This document shows positions 46,950-57,826 of a stretch of 64,000 nucleotides of DNA, piece after piece. The stretch's first letter is position 1. Each line of letters opens with the position of its first letter. The translations under genes were made by a program, and so were the position numbers. Source of the stretch: Duganella sp. Leaf126 (GTDB lineage: Bacteria; Pseudomonadota; Gammaproteobacteria; Burkholderiales; Burkholderiaceae_D); assembly GCF_001423125.1 (NCBI RefSeq), contig NZ_LMNW01000036.1, positions 125,827-189,826 of the forward strand, read 5' to 3'. The notes beneath the pieces are model-generated. The model worked only from the letters and a program-made list of their open reading frames with translations. It was not told the DNA's origin and made no database searches.

Positions 46950-47009
46950 ATGACGATGACACGTATCGCCTACGACGACCGCTGGCACGCGCGGGTGCTG
47001 GCGCCATGA
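46950..47009 (+). CDS. 19-codon leader ORF translationally coupled to gntP
   Basis: An ATG at 46950 preceded by CAGGAGACC opens a 19-codon frame (MTMTRIAYDDRWHARVLAP), which ends in TGA overlapping the gntP ATG as ATGA. The gntP start itself has no good ribosome site, so the leader probably delivers ribosomes. Whether the peptide matters is unknown; it could also be the remnant of a truncated gene. Confidence 0.5.
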   Translation: MTMTRIAYDDRWHARVLAP

Positions 47010-48352
47010 TCGGCCACGACCTGCAACTGGTGATCGCGGCGCTGACCGGCATCTTGCTGGCCGTGCTGATGATCGTGAAGGGGCGGCTCCATCCGTTCAT
47101 CGGCCTGCTGTGCGGGGCGTTCACGGTCGGGCTGCTGGCCGGCCTGCCCTTGTCCGACGTGGCCAAGGCCGTGCAGAAAGGCGTGGGCGACATCATCGGC
47201 GGCACCGGCCTGGTGGTGGCGCTGGGCCTGTCGCTGGGCGCGATGCTGCACCTGTCGGGCGCGGCCGCGTCGCTGGCCAGGGGGGCGCTGCAGCTGACCG
47301 GCGTGCGCGCCGCGCCGTGGGCCACGCTCGGCATCGCCATCGTGGTCGGCTTGCCGCTGTTTTTCGAAACCGGCATGGTGCTGCTGCTGCCGATCGTGGT
47401 GGCGGCGGCCGAGGAAATGGCGGCCAGGAGCGGCGCCGACCGCGACGCCTCCAAGCTGCGCCTGATCATGCCGGCGCTGGCCGGGCTGGGCGTGGTCCAT
47501 GCGCTGGTGCCGCCCCATCCGGGGCCGCTGCTGGCGGTCGAGGCGCTGGGCGCCAATCTCGGATTGACCATGTTTTACGGTTTGCTGATCGCCATCCCCA
47601 CGGCCATCATCGCCGGCCCCGTGCTGGCCACGGTGACCACGCGCGGCGTGCGCCTGGCGCCGCCTGCGGTCGCCACCAATGGGCTGGTCATCGCGCCGCC
47701 GCCACGGCTGCCGTCGCTGCTGATCGTGCTGCTGCCGGTGCTGATGATCGCCACCGGCGAACTGGGGCAGATGATCCCGGGCATGAAGGGTACGGCCTGG
47801 CTGGTGGCGGCCAGCAATCCGGTGGTCGCCTTGCTGCTGACCAATCTGCTGGCGCTGCCGCTGTTGTTCGGCAAACGGCTGCGCGAGATGGCAATCCAGG
47901 AAGCGGTGTGGCACGAGACCATGGGCGCGGCCGGCGCCATCCTGCTGGCGATCGGCGCCGGCGGCGCGCTCAAGCAGGTACTGGTGACGGCCGGCCTGTC
48001 CGACCTGCTCGCGCGCACCGTGCTGATGTATTCGATCTCGCCGCTGCTGCTGGGCTGGCTGGTGGCGGTGGCGATCCGCCTGGCGGCAGGTTCGGCCACC
48101 GTCGCGACGATCACGGCCGTGGGCATCATGCCGGGCGTGGTGGCCGGTTCCGGCGTGTCGCCGGAGCTGGTGGTGCTGGCGATCGGCGCCGGCTCGGTCT
48201 TCTTCAGCCACGTCAACGATCCCGGCTTCTGGCTGGTCAAGAGCTATGTCGGCACCAGCACGGCCGACACCTTCCGCACCTGGTCGCTGCTGGAAACCAC
48301 GATCTCCGTGGTCGGCCTGGCGCTGGTGCTCGCGCTCAGCCACGTGATCTGA
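47006..48352 (+). CDS. GntP family permease (gluconate/organic acid transporter)
   Basis: A 448-residue membrane protein with 12 or more hydrophobic helices. It has the GntP-type features of the N-terminal half (GRLHPFIGLLCGAFTVGLLA) and VVGLPLFFETGMVLLLP, and the C-terminal VNDPGFWLVKSYVGTSTADT. Members import gluconate, idonate or other sugar acids with protons. The start is coupled to a 19-codon leader ORF, and a FadR-type regulator follows 4 bp downstream. The neighbouring beta-helix protein suggests the substrate is a polysaccharide-derived sugar acid. Confidence 0.9.
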   Translation: MIGHDLQLVIAALTGILLAVLMIVKGRLHPFIGLLCGAFTVGLLAGLPLSDVAKAVQKGVGDIIGGTGLVVALGLSLGAMLHLSGAAASLARGALQLTGVRAAPWATLGIAIVVGLPLFFETGMVLLLPIVVAAAEEMAARSGADRDASKLRLIMPALAGLGVVHALVPPHPGPLLAVEALGANLGLTMFYGLLIAIPTAIIAGPVLATVTTRGVRLAPPAVATNGLVIAPPPRLPSLLIVLLPVLMIATGELGQMIPGMKGTAWLVAASNPVVALLLTNLLALPLLFGKRLREMAIQEAVWHETMGAAGAILLAIGAGGALKQVLVTAGLSDLLARTVLMYSISPLLLGWLVAVAIRLAAGSATVATITAVGIMPGVVAGSGVSPELVVLAIGAGSVFFSHVNDPGFWLVKSYVGTSTADTFRTWSLLETTISVVGLALVLALSHVI

Positions 48353-48356
48353 CGCC

Positions 48357-49196
48357 ATGGCCGGCACACAAGCAAAGGCCATGGCGGACGACACCGCGGC
48401 GCACAAGCCAGCAGCAGATCGCCCGGCAGCAGACAAGCCAGCAGCAGATAACGCCGCAGCAGACCGCCCGGCAGCAGACAGCTTGGCAGCAGACAAGCCC
48501 GCAGCAGACCACGCCGCACCGGCGCCGGGCCGGCTGGCCGACCGCGCGTACGCCGGCATCGTGCAGCTGATCGCCGACGCGCCGCTGGCGATCGGTGCGC
48601 GGCTGCCGTCCGAAACGGCGCTGGCGGCCAGCTTCGGCATGTCGCGCACCATCGTGCGCGAGGCGCTGGCACGGCTGGCGTCGGACGGCATCACGCAGAC
48701 CCGGCTCGGCGCCGGCTCCTACGTCAAGCGCCGGCCATCGGCGCGGCTCGGCTCGCACATGCCGATGGATGCGCTGGCCACCACGCTGGGCACCTTCGAG
48801 GTGCGCTTCGTGCTGGAAGCGGAAGCGGCGCGCCTGGCTGCGCAGCGCCGCTCGCCCCAGCAGCTCGAAGCCATCGAACAGGCGCTGGAGGCGCTGCGCG
48901 CGGCGCTGCTGTCGAACGCCCCCGCGCACGCCGAAGACTGGCAGCTGCACCGCCTGATCGCCGAGGCCACCGCCAACGCGGCCTTCGCCCAGGTGCTCGA
49001 CCAGCTGCAGGAGCAGGTGATGCGCATCATGCACGCCGGCGTCGACATCTCGCGCGCGCGTCCGCCCGAGGTGATCAAGGTGATGATGGACGAGCACGAC
49101 CTGATCGTGGAGGCGATCCGCGCCCAGGATGCGGACGGCGCGGCGCTGGCCATGCGCTGGCACCTGTCCCAGGGACGCAAGCGCCTGATGCCCTGA
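48357..49196 (+). CDS. FadR/GntR family regulator with Ala-Asp-Pro repeat extension
   Basis: A 279-residue protein. The first ~60 residues are a low-complexity run built on AADKP/AADRP pentamers, encoded by a 15-bp-type DNA repeat. A GntR winged helix follows (LPSETALAASFGMSRTIVRE, GITQTRLGAGSYV), then an FCD ligand-binding domain with helices containing MDALATTLGTFEVRFVLEAE and the metal-type histidines HRLIAEA and EHDLIVEAI. It probably represses the gntP operon through the operator-like palindromes at 46841 and 46914. An internal ATG at 48381 would shorten the repeat. Confidence 0.88.
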   Translation: MAGTQAKAMADDTAAHKPAADRPAADKPAADNAAADRPAADSLAADKPAADHAAPAPGRLADRAYAGIVQLIADAPLAIGARLPSETALAASFGMSRTIVREALARLASDGITQTRLGAGSYVKRRPSARLGSHMPMDALATTLGTFEVRFVLEAEAARLAAQRRSPQQLEAIEQALEALRAALLSNAPAHAEDWQLHRLIAEATANAAFAQVLDQLQEQVMRIMHAGVDISRARPPEVIKVMMDEHDLIVEAIRAQDADGAALAMRWHLSQGRKRLMP

Positions 49197-49237
49197 CCGC
49201 ACACTGAAACAATAAAACCGAGCAAAGGCTGAACGCG

Positions 49238-52200
49238 ATGATGAAGCAGATGATGGGTTGGATGTTGGTACTGGCTGTTGTCCTGCCGGCCGGTGCGGCG
49301 CTGGCTGCGCAGCCAGCCTCGGTTTCCGCTTATGTGGAAGCGCCGCGCGACCCGCGCGCCGTCACCGTGCATGCGCGCGGCGATGGCGTGGCTGACGATA
49401 CGGCTGCGCTGCAGGCAGCCATCGATGCGGCAGCGGAGCAGGCCGGCGGCGGCATCGTGTTCGTGCCCGCCGGCCGGTATCGGATTACGCGCACCGTCTT
49501 CATCTGGCCCGGCGTGCGCGTGTTCGGCGTCGGTCGCACGCGCCCGGTGCTGCGGCTGGCGGCCAACACGCCCGGCTTCCAGCAGGGCGTCGGCAACATG
49601 GTGATGTTTACCGGTAACCGGCCCGGCGCGGTAGTGCCGATCAACCTCGGTGGCGCGGCGCCGGTGGCGGGCGTCGATGCGACGCGGGTGCCGGTGCCGC
49701 CGCCGACCAGCGTGCCGTTCGATCCCAAGATCGCCGACGCCAATTCCGGCACCTTTTATTCGGCGCTGGCCAATGTCGATTTCGAGATCGGCGACGGCAA
49801 CCCGGCAGCGACCGCAGTGCGCTTCCACACCGCGCAGAACGTCTACCTCGCGCACATCGACTTCCACCTCGGTTCGGCGCTGGCCGGCATCTACCAGGTC
49901 GGCAATCTCGGCTTCGACCTGCGCTTTTACGGCGGGCGTTACGGCATCCTGACCGAGAAGACCTCGGCCGCCTGGCAATACACGCTGCTCGACTCGGTGT
50001 TCGACGGCCAGCGCGACGCGGCCATCCGCGAACACGAGGCCGGGCTCACCCTGGTCAACACGGTCATGCGCAACACCCCGGTCGGCATCGAGATCGATCG
50101 CGGTTACGGCGACTGGTTGTGGGGCAAGGACGTGCGCTTCGAGAACGTCACCGGGGCCGCCGTCGTCATCAGCAACGAGGGCAATGTCTACACGCAGATC
50201 GGCTTCGACAATGCCCTCGCCAGCGACACGCCCGTGTTCGCGCGTTTCCGCGACAGCGGCAAGACCGTCGCCGCGCCGGCGCCGCGCTACCGCGTCAAGG
50301 CCTTTACGTACGGCCTGACGCTGGCCGACGCCGGTCAGCCCGGCAACTACGCTACCCGCTTCGACGCCACCGCCCTGGCGGAGCTGCCGGCCCGGCGCGC
50401 GGTCGCGCTGCGCGCCTTGCCGGCCACCTCGACGTGGACCGACGTGCGCACGCTCGGCGTTCGCGGCAACCATGTCAGTGACGACACGGCCGCGCTGCAG
50501 CGCGCGATCGACAGCCACCGCGTGCTGTATTTCCCGGCCGGGTTTTACCGCGTCACCGACACGCTCAGGCTGCGCCCCGACACCGTGCTGATCGGGCTGC
50601 ACCCGGGCCTGACCCAGATCGTGCTGGCCGAGGACACGCCCGCCTATCGCGGCATCGGCCCGGCCAGGGCGCTGATCGAAAGCGCGCGCGGCGGCGACGC
50701 CATCGTTTCCGGGCTCGGGCTGGCCACCGGCGGCAGCAATCCGCGCGCCACCGCGCTGCTGTGGCGCGCCGGCGAACGCTCGCTGGTCGACGACGTCAAG
50801 TTCATGGGCGGACACGGCACCACGCTGGCCGACGGCAGCCGCTTCAATCCGTACAACACCAACCACACGGCCGATCCCGACCCCCGGCGGCGCTGGGATG
50901 GCCAGTACGCCAGCCTGTGGGTGACCGATGGCGGCGGCGGCACCTTCAACGGCCTGTGGACGCCGAACACCTATGCGCAGGCCGGGCTGTACGTATCGAA
51001 CACCGCCACGCCCGGCTTCGTGTACCAGATGTCGGCCGAACACCACCTGCGCGCCGAGATCGTGCTCGACCGGGTGCGCAACTGGGAATTCCTGGCGCCA
51101 CAGACGGAGGAGGAGTCGGGCGAGAGCGGCGATGCCGTGGCAATCGAGATCCGCGATTCGCGCGACCTGCTGTTTGCCAACTTCCACGGCTACCGCGTGG
51201 CGCGCTCGGTCCAGCCGGCGCCTGCCGCCATCAAGTTATACAACGCCACCGCCATCCGCTTCCGCAACGTCCACGTCAACGCGGAAAGCGGCTTTGCCAC
51301 CTGCGACACCGGTGGCTGCGGCGTCCATGTCCGCGCCAGCAAATACCCGTTCTCGCATGCGATCCAGGATGTCACGCGCGGCACCGAAGTGCGCGAGCGC
51401 GAATTCGCAGTGCTCGATATCGGCGATGTGGGCGGTGTTGCCAGCGCCGGCAACACCGCACTGCCGGCCGCTGCGTCGTCGCTGGTACCGGTCACACGCC
51501 TCGCGGGCGACTTCCAGACGCTTGGCGGCGGTGCGGTCGATGCAGCAGGTACCTTGTATTTCATCGACCGCCAGGCCCAGCGGATCCACCGCTGGACCGC
51601 GCGCGACGGGCTGGCCATCGTTGCCGATGCGCCGTTCGACCCGGTCAACCTGGCGGTCGATGGCGCGGGCGACCTGCTGGTGCTGTCGTCGCAAGGCGCC
51701 GAGGCCACCGTGTACAGCATCAAGCCCGGCGTGCCCGAGTCGGTGCGGCTGATCGCCGCCACGCCGGTGCGCGCGCTGCCGGCCGGGCGCGTGGCGCTGC
51801 CGGGCACCTTCTGGGTCAACGGCGAATTCCGCGACCAGTACGACCCCGCGCGCGACCGCTTCACCACGCTGGCCGAGATGTTTGCGCGCGTAGTGGGCAC
51901 ACCGCAGGCGCGCGAATATGTGTCGCCCGACGGCAGCGTGGCGCTGCCCGCGTACCGCGTGTGGCAGCAGGGACCGGCCGACCACCTGGGCTGGCGCTTC
52001 TCGCACGCGCTCGACACCTATGGCTGGGTCATGGGCAAACCGGGCACGCGCGTCTACCTGGCCAACGGTTCGGAAAACGTCACCTATTCCGGCCTGCTCG
52101 GCACCGGCGGCGCCCTGACCGACTTGCAGCGCTTTGCGCCGCGCGGCGGCGAGAGCGTGGCGGCGGGACCCGACGGGCGCGTGTACGTCGCCAACGGCCA

Positions 52201-52342
52201 GGTGTTCGTCTACGACGCGGCAGGCCGCGCGCAGGGACGGATCGACGTCCCCGAGCGGCCGCTGCAACTGCTGTTCGGCGGCGCCGACGGGCGCACCCTG
52301 TTCATCCTCACGCACCACACGCTGTACTCGGCGCGGCCATAG
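49238..52342 (+). CDS. Exported two-module beta-helix (pectate-lyase-3/GH55-like) protein with C-terminal propeller
   Basis: A 1034-residue exported protein (signal peptide to about residue 23). Two pectate_lyase_3-type beta-helix starts occur, VHARGDGVADDTAALQAAID near residue 45 and TLGVRGNHVSDDTAALQRAI near residue 402; two such modules in one chain resemble GH55 exo-glucanases. From about residue 750 onward the chain changes to beta-propeller-like repeats (GGGAVDAAGTLYFIDRQAQR, PVNLAVDGAGDLLVLS) reminiscent of SMP-30/gluconolactonase proteins. It lies 41 bp after the FadR-type gene and likely belongs to the gntP locus as the polysaccharide-degrading step. Confidence 0.75.
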   Translation: MMKQMMGWMLVLAVVLPAGAALAAQPASVSAYVEAPRDPRAVTVHARGDGVADDTAALQAAIDAAAEQAGGGIVFVPAGRYRITRTVFIWPGVRVFGVGRTRPVLRLAANTPGFQQGVGNMVMFTGNRPGAVVPINLGGAAPVAGVDATRVPVPPPTSVPFDPKIADANSGTFYSALANVDFEIGDGNPAATAVRFHTAQNVYLAHIDFHLGSALAGIYQVGNLGFDLRFYGGRYGILTEKTSAAWQYTLLDSVFDGQRDAAIREHEAGLTLVNTVMRNTPVGIEIDRGYGDWLWGKDVRFENVTGAAVVISNEGNVYTQIGFDNALASDTPVFARFRDSGKTVAAPAPRYRVKAFTYGLTLADAGQPGNYATRFDATALAELPARRAVALRALPATSTWTDVRTLGVRGNHVSDDTAALQRAIDSHRVLYFPAGFYRVTDTLRLRPDTVLIGLHPGLTQIVLAEDTPAYRGIGPARALIESARGGDAIVSGLGLATGGSNPRATALLWRAGERSLVDDVKFMGGHGTTLADGSRFNPYNTNHTADPDPRRRWDGQYASLWVTDGGGGTFNGLWTPNTYAQAGLYVSNTATPGFVYQMSAEHHLRAEIVLDRVRNWEFLAPQTEEESGESGDAVAIEIRDSRDLLFANFHGYRVARSVQPAPAAIKLYNATAIRFRNVHVNAESGFATCDTGGCGVHVRASKYPFSHAIQDVTRGTEVREREFAVLDIGDVGGVASAGNTALPAAASSLVPVTRLAGDFQTLGGGAVDAAGTLYFIDRQAQRIHRWTARDGLAIVADAPFDPVNLAVDGAGDLLVLSSQGAEATVYSIKPGVPESVRLIAATPVRALPAGRVALPGTFWVNGEFRDQYDPARDRFTTLAEMFARVVGTPQAREYVSPDGSVALPAYRVWQQGPADHLGWRFSHALDTYGWVMGKPGTRVYLANGSENVTYSGLLGTGGALTDLQRFAPRGGESVAAGPDGRVYVANGQVFVYDAAGRAQGRIDVPERPLQLLFGGADGRTLFILTHHTLYSARP

Positions 52343-52370
52343 TCAGCAACGACCCGGCCCTGTCTTCGCG

Positions 52371-52922
52371 TCAGGGCGCGCTGGTAAAACCGTGCGGCGA
52401 CGAATCGGCCGCCGCGCCCAGCTTGCGCTCATCGCTCTTCTGCTCGACCAGGGTCGTCATCAGGATCACCGTCAACAACGCTGCCTGCGGCGATGGATCG
52501 AGCAGCGCGATGCTGTGGCGCGTGCGCAGGGTCATGATCCTGGCCTGGGCCCGGGCGATGAGCCGGTCCTGCCACGACAGCTCGAACCCCCTGTCCCACA
52601 AGCCGCCGCGCAGGACGGCGCCGTCGAAGCGGCCGCCGACCACCATTACCTGCCGGCGCCAGCTCCACAGCCTGGCGCGCAGCGCGAAATTTTCGTCGCT
52701 GGTTTGCACGTACCAGGTGGGGGCAAACGACAGGCATTTTCGCCTGACCGTCGCTACCTGACGGCCATTTTGCGTGATGCTCCATGGACGGATGAACCAG
52801 CTCCACTGCGCAGAAGCTTCGTACAAGACGTTGTCGTCATCGTCGGTGACCTCGATTTTACCGAGCAGCGACAGCAGCTTGCGGGCGATGTGCAGTGTGC
52901 TGGGGGTGTCGTAACGGTTCAT
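52371..52922 (-). CDS. LURP-one-related/scramblase-like (DUF567) protein
   Basis: A 183-residue soluble protein. The repeated beta-hairpin pattern (KIEVTDDDDNVLYEASAQWS, WSITQNGRQVATVRRKCLS, TWYVQTSDENFALRAR, QVMVVGGRFDGAVLRGG) fits the 12-stranded LOR/Tubby-like barrel, and the C-terminal helix ALLTVILMTTLVEQ is hydrophobic as in that fold. ATG at 52922 is chosen; a longer frame to 53045 has no support. Function in bacteria is unknown. Confidence 0.65.
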   Translation of the reverse strand: MNRYDTPSTLHIARKLLSLLGKIEVTDDDDNVLYEASAQWSWFIRPWSITQNGRQVATVRRKCLSFAPTWYVQTSDENFALRARLWSWRRQVMVVGGRFDGAVLRGGLWDRGFELSWQDRLIARAQARIMTLRTRHSIALLDPSPQAALLTVILMTTLVEQKSDERKLGAAADSSPHGFTSAP

Positions 52923-53060
52923 GCTGGCCTTTTGGCTGTGGGACCGCTCCGATTCTACAACGGCCCAATTAAGGAGGGATGACCTGAACCGATGGCAGGT
53001 GGAAGGCGCAGCGCGGCCCGGTATAGTGGATCGACGACTTTCCACCTCCAGGAGTGATCC

Positions 53061-53964
53061 ATGACCGCTGCTAGCTTACGTCACCACGTTGGTAACCGCA
53101 TTGGCAACCGCCTCGCGTCCGCCATGCTGTCCCTTGCCTTTGCCCTCAGCGCACCGGCGCTGGCCGCGCCCGATGTCGCGGTCGCGCCGCAGTACGACAC
53201 CACCCACGTGTATGTCGCCAACGCCGATCTCGATGCATTCGTCAACAGCTTTGTCGGCACCTTCGGCGGCAAGGCTTCGCCGCGCGCCGTGTTCACCGTC
53301 ACGCCGACGCCGAGCAAGACGGCGTCGCAGTACGTGCAGACGCCGGTCGGCATGTTGTCGGTGTTCGCGTTCCAGACGCCGACCCCCTACGGCTTCGGCA
53401 CCGAGCGCACCGGCTACCTGGTCACCGACATCCAGACCGCGCGCGATGCGGCGGTGGAAGCGGGCGCCGACGTGGTGGTGGAGCCGTTCGACGACCCGAT
53501 CGGCAAGGATGTGCTGATCCAGTGGGCCGGCGGCGTCAACATGCAGCTGTACTGGCATACCAAGGCGCCGTCGTATGCGCCGCTGCACTCGGTGCCGGAC
53601 AACCGCGTCTACGTGTCCAGGGTTGCGGCCGACAAATTCATCGGCCAGTTCAAGACCTTCGCCCACGCGCACATCGTCTCCGACCGCCAGATCGACGGCG
53701 CCGAAATCGGCCGCGCCGGCGACACCATCCGCCGCGTGCAGCTGGCATCGAAGTTCGGCAAGATGATGGTATTCGTCACCGACGGCAAGCTGACCTTCCC
53801 GTATGGCCACGAAACCACCGGCTACCATGTCGACAACATGGCCGAGACACTGAAAAAGGCGGCCGCCAGCGGCGCCAGCGTGCTGGTGGCGCCGCGCAAG
53901 ACCAGCGCCGGCAATATGACGGCGATGCTGCAGTTCCCCGGCGGTTACATCAGCGAGATCCACG

Positions 53965-53981
<17 letters not shown>
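53061..53981 (+). CDS. Exported glyoxalase-like (VOC) protein
   Basis: A 306-residue protein with a signal peptide (LASAMLSLAFALSAPALAAP). Two VOC-type beta-alpha-beta-beta-beta modules are visible, with HVYVANADLDAFVNSFVGTF and a second repeat from NRVYVSRVAADKFIGQFKTF to GGYISEIHD. Metal ligands expected of glyoxalases are not all obvious, so it may bind rather than convert a ligand. The stop overlaps the next gene's start by 17 bp. Confidence 0.75.
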
Positions 53982-55926
<1,945 letters not shown>

Positions 55927-56019
55927 GCGCGATTATGTTCTGCACCGAACATAGTGTGGCCTGGAATCAATTTAGAATCGCCGGGGACGCTACCCGTATT
56001 TCTCTCTCCAGGACACCCG

Positions 56020-56532
56020 ATGAAAAAAATAATGCTTGCCTTTGGCGTGGTGCACGCCGTGACCGCGCTGCTGTTCGCTGCCGGCGCCATCTGCCTGATC
56101 GTGATCGGCGCCCAGATCGGCTGGGATGCGATGACCACCGGCGATGTCGGCCTGACCTCGGCGCAGGACGTGATCGAGGCGATCGGCATCCTGGCCGCTG
56201 CCGTGGTGGCCTTGCAGATCGCCGAAACCATCATCGAGGAAGAAGTCGTGCGCGATGCCGACATCAGCGCGCCGACCCGCGTGCGGCGCTTCCTGTCGCG
56301 CTTTTTCGTGGTGGTGGTGGTGGCGCTCGGTATCGAGGGGCTGGTCGCGACCTTCCACGCCGTCCATGACGACCTGGCCGACCTGGTCTATGCCGCCGCG
56401 CTGGTGGGCAGCGTGGGCATCCTGCTGGCAGCGTGGGGACTGTTCGTGCACCTGAACCGTTCGGCCGAGGAGCTCGAACCCGATGCGATGGAGGAGGCCA
56501 AGAGCGAGGATGAGAAGATCCAGGGCGAGTGA
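56020..56532 (+). CDS. Four-helix membrane protein, hypothetical
   Basis: A 170-residue protein starting MKKIMLAFGVVHAVTALLFA, with four hydrophobic segments and an acidic cytosolic tail (EELEPDAMEEAKSEDEKIQGE region). It is plausible as a real small membrane protein of this bacterial group; I recognise no family. CCAGGACACCCG precedes the ATG at 56020, and an in-frame ATG at 55954 is less likely. Confidence 0.65.
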   Translation: MKKIMLAFGVVHAVTALLFAAGAICLIVIGAQIGWDAMTTGDVGLTSAQDVIEAIGILAAAVVALQIAETIIEEEVVRDADISAPTRVRRFLSRFFVVVVVALGIEGLVATFHAVHDDLADLVYAAALVGSVGILLAAWGLFVHLNRSAEELEPDAMEEAKSEDEKIQGE

Positions 56533-56625
56533 GCTGCCCTGCAGCGGCGCGGCAGCCCGATCCGGCATCCCATCCTGCGGCCCATCGGGCAGACCCTTAG
56601 CGCGATGGGCTGCCGGACGTCATGC

Positions 56626-57630
56626 TCAGCGCAGCGCAGTGGTATAGGTCAGCGAGCCGTAGGTCTTGCGGCGGCCGGTGCCGGTGGTCAGCGCACTGGT
56701 ATTTTGCAGCGAGAACGCCAGCGACGAATCGCCCCAGCCGTAAGCGATGCCGGCCTGGCCCAGCAACTGCGATTCGCGCAGCTCGGCGCGGGTGCCGGCT
56801 GGCGGCAGGTCGTTGCTGATGCCGGCATGCGAGAAGAAATGGTCGCCATGCACGGCCAGGTACACCATCCAGCCGCGACCGAACATCAAGGGGTCGGCGC
56901 CGCGCGCCAGCTGGCGCAGCGACGACGCGTAGCTGCGCTTGAGCGACGTGCCATAGCGCAGGATCGCGCTGCCGCCCACCGACGACAGCAGGTTGCTGGC
57001 CTCGACGCCGCCGAGCACGATGGCGTCCAGCGACGGCGCCACACTCTCGCCGTCGCCGCTGGCCAGGCGCAAGGCGCGGTAGCGCTCGATGCCGTACAGC
57101 AGCCGGTTCGAGACCTGGCTGTCCCAGCCCTCGGGCCTGGTCGATCCGGTGATGCGATGGATAAAGGTCTGGGCCTGGCGCGCGCCCGAGGCCGGGCCGA
57201 TCATGCCGAGATTGAGGCTGAACATGTCCGCCACATCGCCCTGCACCGATACCTGGGCAGCGCGCACCCACAGCGCGCCCAGGTAGGGCGCATCCATCGG
57301 GTCCGGGTTCTTGCGGCTGATGTCTTCCGGCGTGACCATGATCTGGTTCAGCGACACCGACGTCAGCGCGGCCGGCCCGACGGCCAGCAGCGGTGCGACC
57401 GACGACAGCAGGCCGTCCGGCGCCAGCGCCGCTGCGCCGGGCGCCGCGCTGCGCACGTAGGCGACCATCAGGCCGTTGGTGTAGCCGCCGCCGTCGGCGC
57501 CGGCGAAGATATCGTTCTGGAACATCACCGTTAGATGCCGGTCCTCGGCGGCGGCCGTGCCGCTCAGGGAAAGGGCGCTCAGCGGGAGCAGGGCAAGGGT
57601 GAGGCGCGCGGCAAGTCGAGTCGGTGTCAT
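56626..57630 (-). CDS. LpxR-like lipid A deacylase family outer-membrane protein
   Basis: A 334-residue protein with a signal peptide (MTPTRLAARLTLALLPLSAL) and the family signatures FQNDIFAGADGGGYTNG and SLNQIMVTPEDI. LpxR is a calcium-dependent outer-membrane barrel that removes the 3'-acyloxyacyl group of lipid A. The C-terminus ends SLTYTTALR, consistent with a beta-barrel last strand. ATG at 57630 starts the signal peptide. Whether the enzyme is active here is not shown by sequence alone. Confidence 0.82.
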   Translation of the reverse strand: MTPTRLAARLTLALLPLSALSLSGTAAAEDRHLTVMFQNDIFAGADGGGYTNGLMVAYVRSAAPGAAALAPDGLLSSVAPLLAVGPAALTSVSLNQIMVTPEDISRKNPDPMDAPYLGALWVRAAQVSVQGDVADMFSLNLGMIGPASGARQAQTFIHRITGSTRPEGWDSQVSNRLLYGIERYRALRLASGDGESVAPSLDAIVLGGVEASNLLSSVGGSAILRYGTSLKRSYASSLRQLARGADPLMFGRGWMVYLAVHGDHFFSHAGISNDLPPAGTRAELRESQLLGQAGIAYGWGDSSLAFSLQNTSALTTGTGRRKTYGSLTYTTALR

Positions 57631-57826
57631 CGTGTGTGCAAGAGAGGGAAGGGGATGGACGGCGCAATGCCGGCTCCATACCACGCAGTCTGGAGACAGC
57701 CTTGATGCGGGTCAAGCGAACTCGACAATTAAGTGTGCGACGGAACACCCTGGAGGGACGCCGTTCACCCATTCGGCAGAGTTGTGCTCACCGGGCGGTG
57801 CAGGAGGGCCGTCATGATCGTGACGG

